The position numbers were made by a program, and so were the translations under genes. Positions 26,397-33,697 of a DNA stretch of 64,000 nt are shown here, in pieces. Each line of letters opens with the position of its first letter. Position 1 is the first letter of the stretch. Source of the DNA: Paenibacillus ginsengarvi. GTDB lineage: Bacteria > Bacillota > Bacilli > Paenibacillales > NBRC-103111. The DNA lies in the NCBI RefSeq assembly GCF_003626695.1, contig NZ_RBAH01000020.1:109360-173359 (forward strand), given 5' to 3'. The notes below the pieces were generated by a model, which had not been told where the DNA came from, did not search any database, and was given only the letters and a program-made list of their open reading frames with translations.

Positions 26397-27746
26397 TTAC
26401 TTGTTCTTGTCGGCTTCGATCTGCTTGACGATTGCTTCTTCCGCTTCCCGCAGGGCGGTATTGACGTCTTTGCCCTTCAGCACAATATCCTGCACTGCGG
26501 TTGTAGCGAGGCGGGAGGTTGAGGCGCTGAAATATTTGCTCTGCGGAGACGGGGCTGCCGGCTTGCCCGGCATCATCGCCTGAATGTGCTTGCCTTTGTA
26601 CATCGGTGCGTCCTGTCCGAATGCGCCGCGAACCGCTTCGCTTTTCAGCAGGGAAACGAACAGAGCTTGCTTTGACTTTGCCGTCTGGAACTCGTCGGAC
26701 AGCAAATACTGCATCACTTCGAACGATTGGTCCTGATGTTTGCCGCTGCTCGCCATATACAAGTGGTACGGGTACACTTGCGCGCCGGTGCCGCTAAGCC
26801 CTTTCCACGTCGGAAAGGCGGCGACGTCCCAGTTCATGCCGGAGAGTTCCTCGGCCGTATGCATCGTGCTGACGGGCAGCCACATGGCGGCGGTATGATC
26901 TTTTTGGAACAGCTGCCGCTGGCCGGCTACCGACAACTTGGTCGCATTGGCGTCGTAACCGGGAATTTGATAAAAACGCAGCAAGTTTTCCAGCGCCGCT
27001 TTCGTCTGGTCCGTGTTGATCGTCACTTTCAGCGATGCCGGATCGACGAGTTTGAGCGACGTTTGGTGACGCAGCAAGTAATGGCTCGGGGAGATGGCGA
27101 GCCCGTAATATTGGACGCCTCCTTCGCTGCGGGTCAGCTTTTTGGCGGACTCGTACACATCGTCCCACGTCATCGTATCCGTCGGATACGCGACGCCGAA
27201 TTTATCGAAAATGTCCTTGTTGTAATAAATCGGAGAGGGCGCCGTGTACAGCGGGAGGCCGTACAGCTTGCCTTCGCCCATCTGGCGCATCATGTCGATG
27301 CTGGTCTGCTCGAACCGGCCCACGTCGAATTTGTATTTTTTGACGAACGGATCGAGATCGGTTTGCAGACCGGCCGGAAATACGGAGGAAAACGCCGTTC
27401 CGACCGAGCTGACGATAATGTCGAGCTGCTGGCCGGAGGCGACCAGATTGGTCAGCGAACCGGCTGTCGTCGGGATGAATTTCGGCGTGACGTTCGGGAA
27501 TTTCGCGCGAATGGCGTCTCCATATTCTTTCATAAAGTAGCCTTCCTGGTTCCAGTCGCCGCCCGCATGGTAAAATACCAGCTCGACCGGCTCCGTACGC
27601 TTCTCCGGCGGTTTCTCGGCGCTAACGCCCGTATCTGTGGAGTTTGCGGAGCCGGTTCCTCCGGTTGCCGAATTGCCGCACCCTGCCGCCGTAAGCAGAA
27701 CAAGCGCCGCCGCGAGCGTGGCGCACCCCGTTTTGAACAAGTTCAT
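26397..27746 (-). CDS. Extracellular solute-binding lipoprotein (family 1), orphan
   Basis: 449 residues. Lipoprotein signal with core TLAAALVLLTA and lipobox AAGC. The mature part is a family-1 sugar-binding fold (VELVFYHAGGDWNQEG, then WDDVYESAKKLTRSEGG and MWLPVSTMHTAEEL). No permease or ATPase gene is adjacent; only an AraC regulator precedes it by 18 bp on the same strand. It must work with permeases elsewhere or act as a sensor partner of the regulator. It resembles the binding protein at 46742-48058 in several segments. Confidence 0.87.
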   Translation of the reverse strand: MNLFKTGCATLAAALVLLTAAGCGNSATGGTGSANSTDTGVSAEKPPEKRTEPVELVFYHAGGDWNQEGYFMKEYGDAIRAKFPNVTPKFIPTTAGSLTNLVASGQQLDIIVSSVGTAFSSVFPAGLQTDLDPFVKKYKFDVGRFEQTSIDMMRQMGEGKLYGLPLYTAPSPIYYNKDIFDKFGVAYPTDTMTWDDVYESAKKLTRSEGGVQYYGLAISPSHYLLRHQTSLKLVDPASLKVTINTDQTKAALENLLRFYQIPGYDANATKLSVAGQRQLFQKDHTAAMWLPVSTMHTAEELSGMNWDVAAFPTWKGLSGTGAQVYPYHLYMASSGKHQDQSFEVMQYLLSDEFQTAKSKQALFVSLLKSEAVRGAFGQDAPMYKGKHIQAMMPGKPAAPSPQSKYFSASTSRLATTAVQDIVLKGKDVNTALREAEEAIVKQIEADKNK

Positions 27747-27764
27747 GATGCAGAACCCCCTATA

Positions 27765-28580
27765 TTAAACCAGTTTGCGAAACTGCTCCGGTGTCATGCC
27801 GACCATTCGTTTGAACGTGCGCGAAAAATGGGTCAAATGCTTGTAGCCGACCCGGAAGCATACTTCGGTCACAGAGCAGGCCCGATCGATCAGAAACAGC
27901 AGTTTGGCTTCGTTAATGCGCCGCTTGTTCACATAATCGAATACGGTCATACCGGTCCGTTCCTTGAACAGTCTGCTCATGTAGCATCTGCTGAAATTCA
28001 CGCTCGCCGCCAGCTCGTCGAGGCTGAAGTCGTCCATGTAGTGCTGCTCGATGTATACAAGCGCGTTATGCACGCTGTTCTGCTCCAATCCCGCATGCTC
28101 TACCTGCTGTTCGCTGCATTCGTATACAAACAGCAGCAGGTCGAGGAATGCTGCCCTTAGCCTGTTGAAATGCATCGCATCCGTCCGGGAGTAGTGATGA
28201 TTCATTCGCACGAGAATGCTCTCGATCTCTGCCTTCTGCGGCCCTTCCAGACGCCAGTGGTAATGTCGCAGCAGGCGGAAGGGGCGCAGCAGATCGATCG
28301 AATCGGGCAGCCGCATAAGCGGGAGAACCTCCATGCTGTCGAACCTCAGTACGGTTCGCATGCAAGGCTCAGACATGATCGGCCCGTGCCGGCTCATCCC
28401 GTCCATAATAACCAGGCTGCCGGGCGTAATCTCGAAGCATTCGTCGCCGATCAAATATTTGCACGTCCCGGTATGGAAATACAGCATTTCATACTCCGGA
28501 TGGGAGTGAAAACTCGGCTTGGAGTAGCTTTTCGTTTGAAAAACAAATGTGTGCATAAGGTTAAACAGCGTCCGTTTCAT
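27765..28580 (-). CDS. AraC-family regulator with cupin sensor domain
   Basis: 271 residues. The N-terminal cupin (HSHPEYEMLYFHTGTCKYLIGDE) is a probable sugar-binding domain; the C-terminal AraC DNA-binding region has HTH units LDELAASVNFSRCYMSRLFKERTG and VTEVCFRVGYKHLTHFSRTFKRM. It lies 18 bp before the binding-lipoprotein gene and probably controls it. Promoter within 28581-28700 not identified. Confidence 0.88.
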   Translation of the reverse strand: MKRTLFNLMHTFVFQTKSYSKPSFHSHPEYEMLYFHTGTCKYLIGDECFEITPGSLVIMDGMSRHGPIMSEPCMRTVLRFDSMEVLPLMRLPDSIDLLRPFRLLRHYHWRLEGPQKAEIESILVRMNHHYSRTDAMHFNRLRAAFLDLLLFVYECSEQQVEHAGLEQNSVHNALVYIEQHYMDDFSLDELAASVNFSRCYMSRLFKERTGMTVFDYVNKRRINEAKLLFLIDRACSVTEVCFRVGYKHLTHFSRTFKRMVGMTPEQFRKLV

Positions 28581-29236
28581 ATTCGCATTCCTCCTGAGTG
28601 GAAGGATGAACTATACATAACCCCGCGATGCAGCACGCACTATGATTAGTATAATACAGGTATATGAAAACGGATACATTACTTCTGTCGGACTGCTGGC
28701 CAGCGAGTACCGTGCCGCTCCCCGTGTCTTGCGTCCGGTGTCCGCAGCAGCTGTTACCCAACAAAATCGACGCGCCGTCGCCCCTTTCATAAGCCGTTTT
28801 TCAGGCCGCTGTCTTCCCTTTAGTTATAGCATGGCGGCTTCGCGGCTGACTCCCTTCAGCGTGCCGTCTTCGGGGGAGTATTGAACCTGTATTGCTCATT
28901 TTCTTACATATATTGCATTTTATTTGATAGCGATCCAATTCGGTTGCAGCCTGGTGGTTGGGAGGGCAGGGGAACGGGAGAGGGGAGGGGGCGCGAACGG
29001 AATCGATCAAGGCGGTTTTAAAATAAAAATCTTTGTAGCGTCTTATCCTGTACCTTTTGGCGGATTACATGGCATTGCAGCCTTTTGAGACTTCTATTTG
29101 GTGCCGAAATCGTATTTGAGCCAAAAAAGTCTGATATAAGAGTCTCAAAAACACTCTATTTTACCTCGTTAACCATTTTCAGGATAAACAAAAGCTCCAA
29201 AAGACTTCTATTTGTAAACGGGGAGTAGTGGCGCAG
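28581..29236. other. Intergenic region, no gene seen
   Basis: About 650 bp between the divergent-facing ends of the AraC and anti-sigma genes. Short open frames here have no ribosome-binding site and no recognisable product. The only structure seen is the repeat cluster at 29073-29214. Confidence 0.6.
29073..29214. repeat. Second cluster of the 30-nt repeat family
   Basis: Three units at 29073-29101, 29133-29162 and 29183-29214, sharing ACTTCTATTT or ACTCTATTTT ends with the units at 31-224. The middle unit has complementary arms (ATAAGAGT with ACTCTATT), suggesting a hairpin. Confidence 0.5.
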
Positions 29237-29296
29237 AAAAAAGACGAGCCGGGAGACGACGTTCTGCAACTCCATGCAGAAGCGTCATCTCCCGGC
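29237..29296 (-). terminator. Terminator of the sigma/anti-sigma operon
   Basis: GCCGGGAGA pairs with TCTCCCGGC (29248-29256 with 29288-29296), with inner GACG/CGTC and CTGC/GCAG pairing. The minus strand ends in six T (29237-29243). Confidence 0.8.
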
Positions 29297-29361
29297 CCAA
29301 TTGCCGCAATTCTTGCCGCCCATGCGGGGCGGCGGTCATCGAGTCAAGCGCATTCGGGCAG

Positions 29362-30876
29362 CTATTTCAAATCAAACGTCCAAGGGCCGCGGATAAGCAG
29401 CGTCAGGTCGCTTACGTAGATCGAATGCTCCTTCTCGCCCGGCGCGACTTCCAGCTCCATATGTTGCATGGCCCGGGTCGCTTCGTCCGTTTTGACGGCG
29501 CTGACGCCGCTTTGGCCGGTATATCCGAAATCGGGGAAGAACAGCAGAGGCGATACGGCAGCGTCCGCATCGTAGAGCATGTTCCAGATCAGGCGCACGG
29601 AACCGACACCGGTGCCGGCCGAACCCGGAATGCGCTCAACGCGTACGAGCTCGACCGGGTATCCGAGCAGAACGATTCGTTTGCCGAGCGTGAGTTCTCC
29701 TTCCTTCGGTACGGGGAACGTAATTTTCACAGGCTTATCCGTATGCTTTACAGCCTCTACAGTCGGTACGACGAGCCGGTAGTTGGCGGATGCGTCCTGG
29801 TCCTCCTGCGAGAACGAAAATTCGTTGCGATTCGGAAACAACTCGTCTTGTTGAAGCTCGATCTGCTTCCCCGCCGCCGTCGTCAGCACGGGCTTCTCCA
29901 TCTGGTCGAAGTCGGCCAGCCCATAGGATGTAATGCGCAAGCCGTCCGGCAGCTCCGGAAGCAGCGCCACTCGGCGCTTGTTCGTTTCGTTTGCGGAGAG
30001 TACAGCCGTCATGCGGATACCGTCGTGTTCGGACGTGACCCCCAAGTCCTCGATCTTTTCGGCGCTAACCGCCGGATGCAGCCGGAACTTGATCGAAGGC
30101 GCACCGTTGTTGAACGAAGCCTCCATCTCTTCGGTCGCCCGGATACTCCCCTTGTAATAGTATTGGCCGAGCCATACCCCGGCTCTTGATATCGTGCCGT
30201 ATTGGAACGTATAGCGGTCGCCGTCCGCGTTCGTCAAGACGACCGACCGGGCGTCCGGGCCGGCAGAGCCGGCAACGCCAATGGACGAATACGAATCGCC
30301 GATCGATACGGCACGCAGCTCGACCGTTCCTCCACGCCAGGATTCCTCGACCGGTACGGTCAGAACGAGGCGGACGGTATTGTCCTCCGACTGTTGTACC
30401 GAGGCAAAGCCGGGAAGAAACTGCAGCCATTTGTGCACTTGCGCCCGCACCTCGGAAGACGATGCGGAGTAAAGCGACGTCAATGCCACAGCGAGCAGGG
30501 CGGCCGCGATTGCGGCACGAATCGTTTTGCGTCCGTATGCGTTGCGGGTCCGGCTCGCTTGAATCGGGCCGTGCTCCGCCTGCGGCAGGCCAGCGTCGGC
30601 CGAATGGAACTCAGCTTCCTGCGGCCGATACTCCGGCTCTCCGCCGGTCCGGTCCGCCGCCGTTTCGCGAGAATCGCCGTCTGCGGCGCGTACTTCGCTT
30701 TCAACAAGACCAAGCCTAGCGAATGTACGGGCTCGAATGGCGGCAAGAGCGGCCCGTTCTGCTGCGGAGGGTTGTTCGTCATTTGGCGGCTCGATCTCCG
30801 CCAGCCGTTTCATCGCCTCGTGTTCGTGCATCCCGTCGATTTTTCCGAATAACGTCCGTTCTTCCTTTGCACTCAT
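29362..30876 (-). CDS. Anti-sigma factor-like membrane protein (DUF4179 type)
   Basis: 504 residues. A cytoplasmic N-terminal region of about 120 residues, expected to hold the sigma factor, precedes one transmembrane helix (about 121-142, IRAAIAAALLAVALTSLYSA). A long extracellular domain follows (VRAQVHKWLQFLPGF and beta-rich sequence), as in DUF4179 proteins that pair with ECF sigma factors. It overlaps the sigma gene by ATGA, so the two are made in fixed ratio. The signal it senses is unknown. Confidence 0.82.
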   Translation of the reverse strand: MSAKEERTLFGKIDGMHEHEAMKRLAEIEPPNDEQPSAAERAALAAIRARTFARLGLVESEVRAADGDSRETAADRTGGEPEYRPQEAEFHSADAGLPQAEHGPIQASRTRNAYGRKTIRAAIAAALLAVALTSLYSASSSEVRAQVHKWLQFLPGFASVQQSEDNTVRLVLTVPVEESWRGGTVELRAVSIGDSYSSIGVAGSAGPDARSVVLTNADGDRYTFQYGTISRAGVWLGQYYYKGSIRATEEMEASFNNGAPSIKFRLHPAVSAEKIEDLGVTSEHDGIRMTAVLSANETNKRRVALLPELPDGLRITSYGLADFDQMEKPVLTTAAGKQIELQQDELFPNRNEFSFSQEDQDASANYRLVVPTVEAVKHTDKPVKITFPVPKEGELTLGKRIVLLGYPVELVRVERIPGSAGTGVGSVRLIWNMLYDADAAVSPLLFFPDFGYTGQSGVSAVKTDEATRAMQHMELEVAPGEKEHSIYVSDLTLLIRGPWTFDLK

Positions 30877-31433
30877 CCGAATTCCTCCTCCCCGGCCAAG
30901 AGCTTGCGCTTCAAGTGATCCCGCATCCGTCCGAGCCGGCTTTCCGCCGCCTTCACGGTCAGTCCCGAGCTGCGGGCGACCTCTTCCATCGATTCGTAGT
31001 AGAAATAACGCTTGTAAAATAATTGGCGATTGACCGGATCGAACGATTCGACTAGGCGTACAACATCCTCGATCCGGGCTCTGTTCAAGGCGAGCTCCTC
31101 CGTCGTTTGCCGTTCTTCGGGCTCCGAGACGAGCGGCTCCATGATGGCGCCGCCGCTTCGTTTACGCCGGTAATCCAGCGCCTTATATTTCGCTATAATG
31201 TGCAGCCAGACGCGCAAGCTGCCCTTGGACGGATCGAATTCCGCGATCTTGTTCCAAGCGGTCAGGAAGACGTCGCTTACGCACTCTTCCACGTCCTGCG
31301 GCTGCCCGATCCCGGCCAGAACCCGCTGCGCCAGCCGGTAAATCCCGGTTCCATACGCCTCGAAAACGAAGGCGAGTGCGTCCGGGTCCTTCAGCAGCAG
31401 CCGTTCGGCCGCGTTTTGTTCGGTAATGTCCAT
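30873..31433 (-). CDS. ECF-type RNA polymerase sigma factor
   Basis: 186 residues. Region 2 holds DVEECVSDVFLTAWNKIAEFDPSKGSLRVWLHIIAKYKALDYRR (promoter melting and -10 contact). Region 4 holds MEEVARSSGLTVKAAESRLGRMRDHLKRKL (-35 recognition HTH). It is co-transcribed with the overlapping membrane anti-sigma gene. GGAAGGTGAG precedes the ATG. Its promoter region (31434-31523) abuts the IS element, which may have altered upstream control. Confidence 0.9.
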   Translation of the reverse strand: MDITEQNAAERLLLKDPDALAFVFEAYGTGIYRLAQRVLAGIGQPQDVEECVSDVFLTAWNKIAEFDPSKGSLRVWLHIIAKYKALDYRRKRSGGAIMEPLVSEPEERQTTEELALNRARIEDVVRLVESFDPVNRQLFYKRYFYYESMEEVARSSGLTVKAAESRLGRMRDHLKRKLLAGEEEFG

Positions 31434-31523
31434 ACGCTCACCTTCCCGTTCCTATCCGTTACAGAAAACAGGCCGATTCATCCCTTTGTTGCAGTTTGGA
31501 TATCTAACTGATACAATGTTGAT

Positions 31524-31922
31524 ATGGGACAATCGTACAGAACCACCAAAACAACCGTATCATTGATCAACTATCATTTTGTTTTTTGTCCGAGATACAG
31601 GCGTAAAGTGCTTGTTAATCAGGTGGAGATCCATTTCAAACAGCTTGTTAAGGAAATATGCGCTGAAAACGAATGGGTACTCCTTGCGATGGAAGTTATG
31701 CCCGATCATGTTCATATCTTTCTAAACGTACTGCCAACCGATTCTCCAGCGGACATCATGGCGAAATTGAAGGGAATCACTTCTCGTCGCCTTCGCGAAC
31801 AGTTCAAGCACCTAAAGCACTTGCCCTCTCTCTGGACACGTTCCTACTTTGTCAGTACAGCAGGGAACGTTTCAAGCGAAACGATCAAGCGATATGTGGA
31901 AGAACAAAAAACAAGAGGGTGA
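31524..31922 (+). CDS. tnpA: IS200/IS605 transposase TnpA (Y1 HUH)
   Basis: 132 residues, full length for the family. The HUH metal motif is in MPDHVHIFL, and the catalytic Tyr is likely in the C-terminal helix (SETIKRYVEEQ). It cuts and joins single-stranded DNA at subterminal hairpins. The stop codon is inside the ribosome-binding site (GAGGGTGA) of the next ORF, so translation is coupled. Confidence 0.92.
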   Translation: MGQSYRTTKTTVSLINYHFVFCPRYRRKVLVNQVEIHFKQLVKEICAENEWVLLAMEVMPDHVHIFLNVLPTDSPADIMAKLKGITSRRLREQFKHLKHLPSLWTRSYFVSTAGNVSSETIKRYVEEQKTRG

Positions 31923-31926
31923 AACT

Positions 31927-32194
31927 TTGATAATCAAATGTTCAGCATGTGGATATGAGCAATTTGTAAAAAGACAGTAAATGTTCTGAATATCGAAAAG
32001 AATACAGCAGCTTCGAGAACGTATTCCGCGGTACGAACAAGTGCCGAGAAGCACACGGTAGAGAAATACGGAAAGGATATCCGCTCGTCCCGTATTGGTT
32101 TGGTGTTTGGAGTGGACTTCGCGTTTTGGATATGGAAACCTATCAAGCGGTCAAACGCGCCAAGCCATTCGTAGAACTCGCTTGGAAAGGGTGA
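31927..32194 (+). pseudogene. Frameshifted small zinc-ribbon ORF between tnpA and tnpB
   Basis: TTG at 31927 follows AGGGTGA and opens MIIKCSACGYEQFVK, then stops at 31978-31980. The frame one base later is open from about 31970 to TGA 32192-32194 and continues DSKCSEYRKEYSSFENVF... to KRAKPFVELAWKG. Removing one A from the A5 run at 31968-31972 joins both parts into one protein of about 89 residues with a CxxC and a further Cys. Gaps to tnpA and tnpB are four bases each, with almost the same start context. It could be a recent mutation, a sequencing error in a homopolymer, or programmed frameshifting. No family recognised. Confidence 0.5.
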
Positions 32195-32198
32195 AATC

Positions 32199-33254
32199 AT
32201 GCAGACGATAACCATTCAAATACGAATATTTCCATCTCATCCGTCTGTATTGGTGGAAATGGGCCATGCGTACATTCGGACAGTCAACGAGCTAACGGAG
32301 CAAGCGGAAGCATCTGGAACGTTTCCGAAACTAACCTCAAAGACTCTCCATGCGAATCTGCCATCTGCTGTTAAGAATCAACTCATTCGGGACGCTAAAA
32401 GCATATTTCAGAAGTCCAAAAAGGAAAAGAAGCGTCCCATTCTCAAAAAGCGCGTGTACTATGTCAACAATCAGAACTACACGATTGGCGATAATACCGT
32501 ATCTTTTCCTGTTTGCATAGATGGCAAAGTGCAACGATTAGTCGTTCCCGCGATCATTGCTGATCGGGAGAAAGCATTGCTTTCCAACAGTAAACATGGC
32601 CTTCTCCGCGTTGTCCAGAAGTCGTCAAAATGGTTTGTTCAAGTATCCATTCAAAGACCGACAGAGCAAGCAACAGGAGACATCGTAATGGGTATTGATC
32701 TTGGCTTGAAAGTTCCTGCCGTTGTCGTAACCTCTAGCCAAAAGACGAAGTTCGTTGGCAATGGACGCAAGAACAAATACATTCGCCGTAAGTATAACGC
32801 CAGTCGTCGCAAGCTAGGAAAGCTAAAGAAACTCTCGGCTATCCGTAAACAACGCGACAGGGAAAGTCGCTATATGAAAGACCAAAACCACAAAATCAGC
32901 CGCCAGATCGTCAATATGGCTATCCAAGAGAACGTAACGAACATTAAGCTGGAGAAACTGGCTGATATTCGCAAGACGACAAGAACAAGTCGCAAAAACG
33001 CTAAGAATCTGCATAATTGGTCGTTCTATCAGTTGCAAATGTTTATCGCATACAAGGCAGCATTAGCTGGAATCAAGGTTGTAGAAGTCAATCCAGCCTA
33101 TACATCTCAAACATGCCCATCTTGCGGTCAGCGTAACAAAGCGAATGATCGAATGTATCAATGTTCTTGCGGATATAAAGCGCATCGAGATCGTGTCGGT
33201 GCCATCAATATCATGCGTCAATCTTTGGCAGATGGTAACAGTCTGTCAGCCTAG
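32199..33254 (+). CDS. tnpB: RNA-guided endonuclease TnpB
   Basis: 351 residues. RuvC catalytic residues appear intact: Asp in GIDLGLK, Glu in IKLEKL and Asp in AHRDRVGAINI. The zinc finger is CPSC...CSC. TnpB with an omega-RNA cuts DNA next to a TAM and helps the element persist; it is an ancestor-like relative of Cas12. It is slightly short for the family but has a normal N-terminal beta strand and C-terminus. The ATG follows AAAGGGTGA. Confidence 0.92.
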   Translation: MQTITIQIRIFPSHPSVLVEMGHAYIRTVNELTEQAEASGTFPKLTSKTLHANLPSAVKNQLIRDAKSIFQKSKKEKKRPILKKRVYYVNNQNYTIGDNTVSFPVCIDGKVQRLVVPAIIADREKALLSNSKHGLLRVVQKSSKWFVQVSIQRPTEQATGDIVMGIDLGLKVPAVVVTSSQKTKFVGNGRKNKYIRRKYNASRRKLGKLKKLSAIRKQRDRESRYMKDQNHKISRQIVNMAIQENVTNIKLEKLADIRKTTRTSRKNAKNLHNWSFYQLQMFIAYKAALAGIKVVEVNPAYTSQTCPSCGQRNKANDRMYQCSCGYKAHRDRVGAINIMRQSLADGNSLSA

Positions 33255-33382
33255 ATAGCTATACGCTCTGATCTAGGACGGGCTATTGAACTAGCCCTTA
33301 ACTTAGCAGTTGGGCAAAGCGGAAACGTATGCGCCCGGTAACTAGCTAAGAATCCCACCCTTTCAAGGGTGTGGATGTTCAA
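33255..33382 (+). ncRNA. Putative omega-RNA scaffold and right end of the element
   Basis: Immediately after tnpB come hairpin GGGCTA-ttgaac-TAGCCC, a nested stem TTAGC/GCTAA (33304-33308 with 33345-33349) enclosing GGGC/GCCC, and the terminal hairpin CCACCCTT-tc-AAGGGTGTGG, ending in GTTCAA. This matches the architecture of TnpB guide RNAs, whose guide is copied from the DNA just outside the right end (here TACGTCGTTTGCGCGCCA). The 5' end probably reaches into tnpB. Confidence 0.65.
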
Positions 33383-33545
33383 TACGTCGTTTGCGCGCCA
33401 AACCCCTCGGTCCCGGAGAGAAAAAAGTGCAGCCTGCGGTATGACGCGAAAACGATTGGTATGGCGGAAGGACCGGGGAGGGGGAGAACACTTCCCGAGC
33501 GAGCCGGGTCGAGGGTTCATGGACGATAGCAGCAAGCACGGACGC

Positions 33546-33612
33546 AAAAAAAGCCGCACGAGGCGGCTTGTTCTCCATACGAAGATACGGTTTTGTTCAT
33601 GAGTCTATTATA
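33546..33612 (-). ncRNA. Candidate short minus-strand RNA
   Basis: A TATAAT on the minus strand (33607-33612), with weak -35, lies about 50 nt before hairpin AAGCCGC-CTCGT-GCGGCTT followed by seven T (33546-33569). The predicted transcript is about 55 nt and starts near 33600; it contains ATGAACAAAACC but no ribosome-binding site. The same hairpin could end plus-strand transcription leaving the IS element. Confidence 0.35.
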
Positions 33613-33697
33613 ACATAGGAATATAATCAAAAACAGCCTTGTTATTTCCTGTATTTTCCTAATATAGTAGGTATACCGAAAATAGGGAGGGCTGTTA

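Larger units (their letters stand above)
31519..33382 (+). mobile_element. IS200/IS605-family element with tnpA, zinc-ribbon ORF, tnpB and omega-RNA end
   Basis: Two transposition genes flank a broken ORF, followed by a structured right end whose last hairpin (33354-33374) ends near GTTCAA (33377-33382). The base composition is clearly lower in GC than the flanks. Elements of this family have no terminal inverted repeats and make no target duplication, so the left end cannot be fixed. A TTGAT (31519-31523) lies directly before tnpA and is a candidate target/TAM motif. Confidence 0.8.

Noticed and set aside
28642..28884. An 80-codon plus-strand ORF after the AraC gene
   Set aside because: No ribosome-binding site, no recognisable composition and no context; treated as intergenic.
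29362..30876. A RsiV/DUF3298-type lysozyme-sensing anti-sigma
   Set aside because: The DUF3298-like domain is in the unrelated WG-repeat protein at 37.6 kb; this anti-sigma has the DUF4179-like layout.
32199..33254. A Cas12-type CRISPR effector
   Set aside because: At 351 residues, next to a Y1 TnpA and without spacer-repeat array, it is a TnpB of an IS200/IS605 element.
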